Assembly (NCBI RefSeq): GCF_001280065.1
Contig: NZ_LGEA01000106.1
Span: forward strand, 1 to 64,000
Source: Streptomyces sp. NRRL B-1140
GTDB lineage: Bacteria > Actinomycetota > Actinomycetes > Streptomycetales > Streptomycetaceae
Direction: 5' to 3'
Length of the DNA: 64,000 nucleotides
The translations under genes and the position numbers were made by a program. Numbering within the stretch: position 1 is the stretch's first letter; each line of letters opens with the position of its first letter. Below are positions 60,530-64,000 of the stretch, piece by piece. The notes under the pieces were generated by a model that was given only the letters and a program-made list of their open reading frames with translations, ran no database searches and was not told the DNA's origin.

Positions 60530-61504
60530 ATGCGCAGACCGTTCGCACTTCTCGCCGCGGCCCTCCTCACGGGCGCCCTCGCCGTGCCTGCCTCCGCCGC
60601 CGACGGCGACGGGAAGTTCACGATCAAGGACCCGCGCATCACCGAGTCCAGCGGCCTGGCCGCCTCGCGGCAGCACCCCGGCATCTACTGGACGCACAAC
60701 GACAGCGACGACGGGGCGTATCTCTACGCCGTGGACAGCGCGACGGGCGAGACGGTCGCCACGATCACCATGTCCGGCGTGGGCAGCCCGCGCGACGTCG
60801 AGGCCGTCTCCATCGGGCCGGACGATCAGATCTACGTCGGCGACATCGGCGACAACCTCGGCGGCAGCTGGCCGTACGTCTGGATCTACCGGCTGCCCGA
60901 GCCGAAGAAGCTGCGCGACGAGACGATCAAGGCCACGCAGTACGTCGTGAAGTACTCCGACGGCGCGCGGAACGCCGAGTCGCTCGTGGTGCACCCGAAG
61001 ACCGGCCGGGTCTACATCGTCGACAAGAACGAGAAGGGCGGGCATCTTTACGAGGGCCCGGCGCGGCTCTCCCCGTCCGGGACGAACGTCTTCCGTCCGA
61101 TCGCCGCCGTACCCGACCTGGAGGCCACCGACGCCGCCCTTTCCCCGGACGGCGAACACCTCGTCGTGCGCAGCTACTTCGGGGCGATCGCCTACGACTG
61201 GAACGGCGGGAGGATCAAGAAGAAGCAGCGGCTCGGCGTGCCGTTCCTGGGGCAGGGGGAGTCCGTCACCTACACCGCCGACGGCAAGAAGCTGATGTAC
61301 GGCGCCGAGGGCGCGGACAGCCCGGTGGAGCCGCAGGACGCCCCGGGCGGTGGCGGATCCGACGCGTCGTCCGGGAGCGGGAGTTCGACCGCGTCCGACG
61401 GCGGGGGAGAGGGCCTGAGCGGCAACCTGAGGACGGGGGCGATCGCCGCGGGTGCGGTTCTGGTGGCGGTGCTGGCCGTGCGGGGGCTGAGGCGTCGGCG
61501 CTAG
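60530..61504 (+). CDS. Secreted or surface-anchored beta-propeller-like protein
   Basis: 324 residues. Signal peptide MRRPFALLAAALLTGALAVPASAADG; then a WD/propeller-like repeat pattern (YWTHNDSDDGAYLYAVDSATGETVATI; VSIGPDDQIYVGDIGDNLGGSWPYVWIYRL; VVHPKTGRVYIVDKNEKGG). A Gly/Ser-rich linker precedes a C-terminal hydrophobic segment (GAIAAGAVLVAVLAVRG) with RRRR, so it is probably a cell-surface protein held by its tail. Function unknown. Confidence 0.85.
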   Translation: MRRPFALLAAALLTGALAVPASAADGDGKFTIKDPRITESSGLAASRQHPGIYWTHNDSDDGAYLYAVDSATGETVATITMSGVGSPRDVEAVSIGPDDQIYVGDIGDNLGGSWPYVWIYRLPEPKKLRDETIKATQYVVKYSDGARNAESLVVHPKTGRVYIVDKNEKGGHLYEGPARLSPSGTNVFRPIAAVPDLEATDAALSPDGEHLVVRSYFGAIAYDWNGGRIKKKQRLGVPFLGQGESVTYTADGKKLMYGAEGADSPVEPQDAPGGGGSDASSGSGSSTASDGGGEGLSGNLRTGAIAAGAVLVAVLAVRGLRRRR

Positions 61505-61559
61505 CAGATGTCCGCGAAGTGTCGTCGTCCGCCCGGAGGGCGGGCCCCGCGACGCCTGG

Positions 61560-62339
61560 TCACCGAGCGTTTCGGCGGGTCTCCACCAGCACGTCCAATC
61601 CGTCCAGGATCCGCTGCAGCCCGAACTCGAAGTGGTCGAAGTCCGTGCCGAAGGCGTCCTCGGAGAGTGATGCCATCACCGGGTAGCGGCCCGAGGCCAT
61701 GGCCTTCTCCAGGATCGGCACCTGCGCCTGCCAGAACTCGGCGTCCGTGAGGCCCGTCCGGCGCTCCGCCTCCAACTGGTACAGCTGCGTGCGTGCGGCC
61801 CCGACGACGTACCCGTCGATCATGATGATCGCGGAGACCAGCTCGGGGTCGCTCAGTCCCATCGGGCGGATCAGGGTCAGCACCTTCTCCATGCCGTCGA
61901 GGGCGCTCGGGCCGAGGATCGGGCGGGACTGGTTGACCTGGAGCAGCCAGGGGTGGCCGCGGTAGAGGGCGAGGGTGGCGCGGGCCAGTGCCTCCAGGGC
62001 CGCCCGCCAGCCGCCGTCGCCGAGGTCGGCCGGGTTCTCGGAGGGGCGCTGCACCCGGTCCAGCATGAGGTCGAGCAGCTCGCCCTTGCCGGGCACGTAC
62101 CGGTACAGGGACATGGTGCCGGTGCCGAGCTCGGCCGCGACGCGGCGCATGGAGAGGCCCTCCAGTCCTTCGCTGTCCGCCACCTGGATCGCCGCTTCCA
62201 CGATCCGGTCCAGTGTCAGGGTCGGTTTGGGGCCGCGGGTGGGGCGGCGGCCGGTGTCCCACAGCAGTTCGAGCGTGCGGGCGATGTCGCCGCTGCCGCT
62301 GGTCTCCGTACCGCCCGTGCCACTCGAACCGCTCGTCAT
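61560..62339 (-). CDS. TetR/AcrR-family regulator
   Basis: A 259-residue protein. The N-terminal helix-turn-helix is at about residues 42-90 ([52 protein letters not shown]), followed by a TetR C-terminal domain of the TetR_C_11-type. It is divergent from a DrrA-type ABC exporter, and two GTACGG(C/T)GTAC boxes lie between. A repressor of the exporter is the likely role. Confidence 0.92.
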   Translation of the reverse strand: MTSGSSGTGGTETSGSGDIARTLELLWDTGRRPTRGPKPTLTLDRIVEAAIQVADSEGLEGLSMRRVAAELGTGTMSLYRYVPGKGELLDLMLDRVQRPSENPADLGDGGWRAALEALARATLALYRGHPWLLQVNQSRPILGPSALDGMEKVLTLIRPMGLSDPELVSAIIMIDGYVVGAARTQLYQLEAERRTGLTDAEFWQAQVPILEKAMASGRYPVMASLSEDAFGTDFDHFEFGLQRILDGLDVLVETRRNAR

Positions 62340-62372
62340 GGAGCCCAGCTTAGATCCCCGCGAAAAAACTGG

Positions 62373-62383
62373 GTACGGCGTAC
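62373..62383. promoter_or_regulatory. GTAC-GGC-GTAC box, TetR/exporter intergenic region, left copy
   Basis: GTACGGCGTAC with the GTAC half-sites, 34 bp from the TetR start. The second copy is exactly 21 bp away, two helical turns. Confidence 0.65.
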
Positions 62384-62393
62384 GCGCCATCGG

Positions 62394-62404
62394 GTACGGT
62401 GTAC
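62394..62404. promoter_or_regulatory. GTAC-GGT-GTAC box, right copy
   Basis: GTACGGTGTAC; differs by one base from the left copy and lies 45 bp before the ABC exporter ATG. Confidence 0.65.
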
Positions 62405-62448
62405 TCAGTTCGGTGCCGGCGGGGCACGGGCGTACGAGAGGGGGCGGC

Positions 62449-63408
62449 ATGGACGGGTACGCGGTGCGGGCCGAGGCGCTGGAGAAGAGGTACGGCGAGA
62501 AACGCGCCCTGGACGGCTTCGACCTGGAGGTGCGCGAGGGCACGGTGCACGGCCTGCTCGGGCCGAACGGGGCGGGCAAGACCACCGCTGTCCGCATCCT
62601 GTCCACACTGGTCCGTCTGGACGGGGGCAGCGCGACGGTCGCCGGTCTGGACGTCGCCCGGCAGGCGCGCGAGGTCCGGGCCCGGATCGGTCTCACCGGC
62701 CAGTACGCGGCGGTCGACGAGGTGCTCACCGGCCGGCAGAACCTGGAGATGTTCGGCCGCCTCTTCCACTTGGGCGGCAGGCGGGCCCGGCTCCGGGCGA
62801 CCGAACTGCTGGAGCAGTTCGACCTGGCCGACGCCGCCGACAAGGGCGTCGGCAAGTACAGCGGCGGTATGCGGCGCCGCCTCGACCTCGCCGCGTCGAT
62901 GATCCTCGCCCCGGCCGTCCTCTTCCTCGACGAGCCGACGACCGGTCTCGACCCCCGCAGCCGCGGCGAAGTCTGGGAGTCCGTGCGGGCGCTGGTGGCG
63001 GGCGGCACGACCGTGCTGCTGACCACGCAGTACCTGGAGGAGGCCGACAAGCTCGCCTCCCGCATCACCGTCATCGACCAGGGGCGGGCCATCGCCGACG
63101 ACACCCCGGACGGACTGAAGAACCTGGTCGGCGGCGACCGGATCGAGGTCGTGGTCGCCGAGCGGTCCGAGATCCCGCGGGTGGTGAAGGTCGTCGCCCG
63201 GGTCGCGGACGGAGAACCCGAGGCGGACGAGACGGAGTTGCGGGTGCACGCCCCGGTCGCCGACCGGGTCACCGCCCTCACCGAGGTCGCACGGACCCTC
63301 CAGGACGAGGGCGTCCGCGTGGAGGACATCGGGCTGCGCAGGCCCAGCCTCGACGACGTGTTCCTGCGCCTGACCGGACACCGCACCGAGAAGGAGGCCG
63401 CGGCGTGA
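62449..63408 (+). CDS. DrrA-type ABC exporter ATP-binding protein
   Basis: 319 residues, cytoplasmic ATPase subunit. Walker [10 protein letters not shown] (about 38-46), the signature [13 protein letters not shown], Walker [18 protein letters not shown] and the D-loop/H-loop [11 protein letters not shown] are complete. The C-terminal 90 residues are typical of the daunorubicin-resistance DrrA family. The permease begins in an overlapping GTGA. It is probably repressed by the divergent TetR protein and exports a drug or metabolite. Confidence 0.93.
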   Translation: MDGYAVRAEALEKRYGEKRALDGFDLEVREGTVHGLLGPNGAGKTTAVRILSTLVRLDGGSATVAGLDVARQAREVRARIGLTGQYAAVDEVLTGRQNLEMFGRLFHLGGRRARLRATELLEQFDLADAADKGVGKYSGGMRRRLDLAASMILAPAVLFLDEPTTGLDPRSRGEVWESVRALVAGGTTVLLTTQYLEEADKLASRITVIDQGRAIADDTPDGLKNLVGGDRIEVVVAERSEIPRVVKVVARVADGEPEADETELRVHAPVADRVTALTEVARTLQDEGVRVEDIGLRRPSLDDVFLRLTGHRTEKEAAA

Positions 63409-64000
63409 GTGCCACCGACCTGAGCACACCGAGCACCCGGGGCGGCGCGTACTGGCTGCTCGCCGACTGCTGGAACATCGTCCGCCGCGGCCTGACCCAC
63501 TACCAGCGCCAGCCGGTCAACATCGCCTGGCAACTGGGCTTCCCGATCCTGTCCGTGCTGCTCTACGGCTATGTCTTCGGCAGCGCGATGACGGTGCCGG
63601 GCGGCGGGGACTACAAGGACTTCCTGATGCCGGGCATGTTCGTGATGACCATGGCGTTCGGTTTCATCAACACGGCGACCGTCGTGGTCTACGACTCCAC
63701 CAAGGGCGTCATCGACCGTTTCCGTTCCATGCCGATGGCGTCCTCGGCCGTGGTGGCCGGGCGCGGGGTCACCGATCTGATCGTGGCCTGCGCCGAGTTG
63801 GCCATCATGATGCTCACGGCCCTCGCCATGGGCTGGCGCCCGGACGGCGGCTTCGGCTTCCTCGCCGCCTTCGGTCTGCTGCTCTGGCTGCGGTTCGCGC
63901 TGATCTGGATCGGGGTGTGGCTCGGCCTGCTGGTGCCCAACCCGGAGGCGGCGGGCGGGCTGTTCGCGGTCGCCTTCCCGCTGACGATGATCTCCAGCAT
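63405..64000 (+). CDS. DrrB-type ABC-2 permease, N-terminal part (cut by window edge)
   Basis: Open from GTG 63405, which overlaps the ATPase stop, to the window end, giving 198 visible residues. Hydrophobic segments are visible near [56 protein letters not shown] and [27 protein letters not shown]. The typical ABC-2 exporter sequence [14 protein letters not shown] is present. The frame is open and continues past the window. Confidence 0.9.
   Translation, partial: MSATDLSTPSTRGGAYWLLADCWNIVRRGLTHYQRQPVNIAWQLGFPILSVLLYGYVFGSAMTVPGGGDYKDFLMPGMFVMTMAFGFINTATVVVYDSTKGVIDRFRSMPMASSAVVAGRGVTDLIVACAELAIMMLTALAMGWRPDGGFGFLAAFGLLLWLRFALIWIGVWLGLLVPNPEAAGGLFAVAFPLTMISS

Overview
The window is a stretch of Streptomyces-type chromosome. 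The DNA is about 70% GC or higher, with strong third-position GC bias, many GTG starts, purine-rich ribosome binding sites, mycothiol-type enzymes, DasR-like operators, CIRCE boxes and futalosine-pathway genes. From memory, the order nagK-nagA, otsAB, thrC, groEL2, XPB helicase and mqnD/mqnB matches the core region around SCO4283-SCO4330 of S. coelicolor. This synteny is recalled, not searched. No tRNA, rRNA, CRISPR array or intact mobile element is visible. The only transposase trace is an IS481-type C-terminus cut by the left edge.

Layout. 1-5.0 kb: a sugar kinase, then the nagK-nagA amino-sugar operon (minus strand), divergent from a sugar-binding lipoprotein across two DasR-like boxes. 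5.0-8.3 kb: trehalose genes otsA/otsB and a glucosyl-3-phosphoglycerate synthase. 8.4-13 kb: a SAM-I riboswitch in front of threonine synthase, a MoaD/ThiS-type carrier, a cold-shock protein, and groEL under two CIRCE elements. 13-19 kb: an old-yellow-enzyme reductase, a type-B esterase and an accessory block (two zinc-ribbon proteins with a structured leader, and an XRE/DUF397 pair). 19-27 kb: a teichoic-acid-type transferase, murQ with its RpiR regulator, small conserved genes, a DinB-like/GNAT fusion, an HD hydrolase, and cutC behind a DasR-like box. 27-36 kb: a HelD-type RNA polymerase recycling ATPase, small membrane peptides, an XPB-type helicase and its partner protein. Between the last two sit two secreted mini-peptides and an unusual fusion of a UPF0114 (YqhA) membrane protein to an IstB-type AAA+ ATPase.

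36-47 kb: membrane and HAD proteins, a second cold-shock protein, menaquinone (futalosine) genes mqnB/mqnD, a DUF2771-type lipoprotein, an MFS transporter, a DUF3027 protein and a 1042-residue sacsin/Hsp90-like ATPase. 47-54.5 kb: two tandem secreted paralogues with a shared leader motif, a CtpE-like P-type ATPase, a methyltransferase with GC-rich tandem repeats upstream, and an AzgA-like purine permease. 54.5-64 kb: a solo ribbon-helix-helix protein with a perfect palindrome upstream, a MarR-MFS pair, an Uma2 protein, a GNAT enzyme, a ThpR-type RNA phosphodiesterase, an aldo/keto reductase, an SGNH hydrolase, a secreted propeller-like protein, and a TetR regulator divergent from a DrrAB-type ABC exporter cut by the right edge.

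Themes. Amino-sugar and cell-wall recycling recurs (nagK, nagA, murQ, three DasR-like boxes including one at cutC). A roughly 42-bp dispersed repeat occurs five times, four times beyond gene ends and once inside the nagA reading frame. The least expected object is the YqhA-IstB fusion at about 32 kb.
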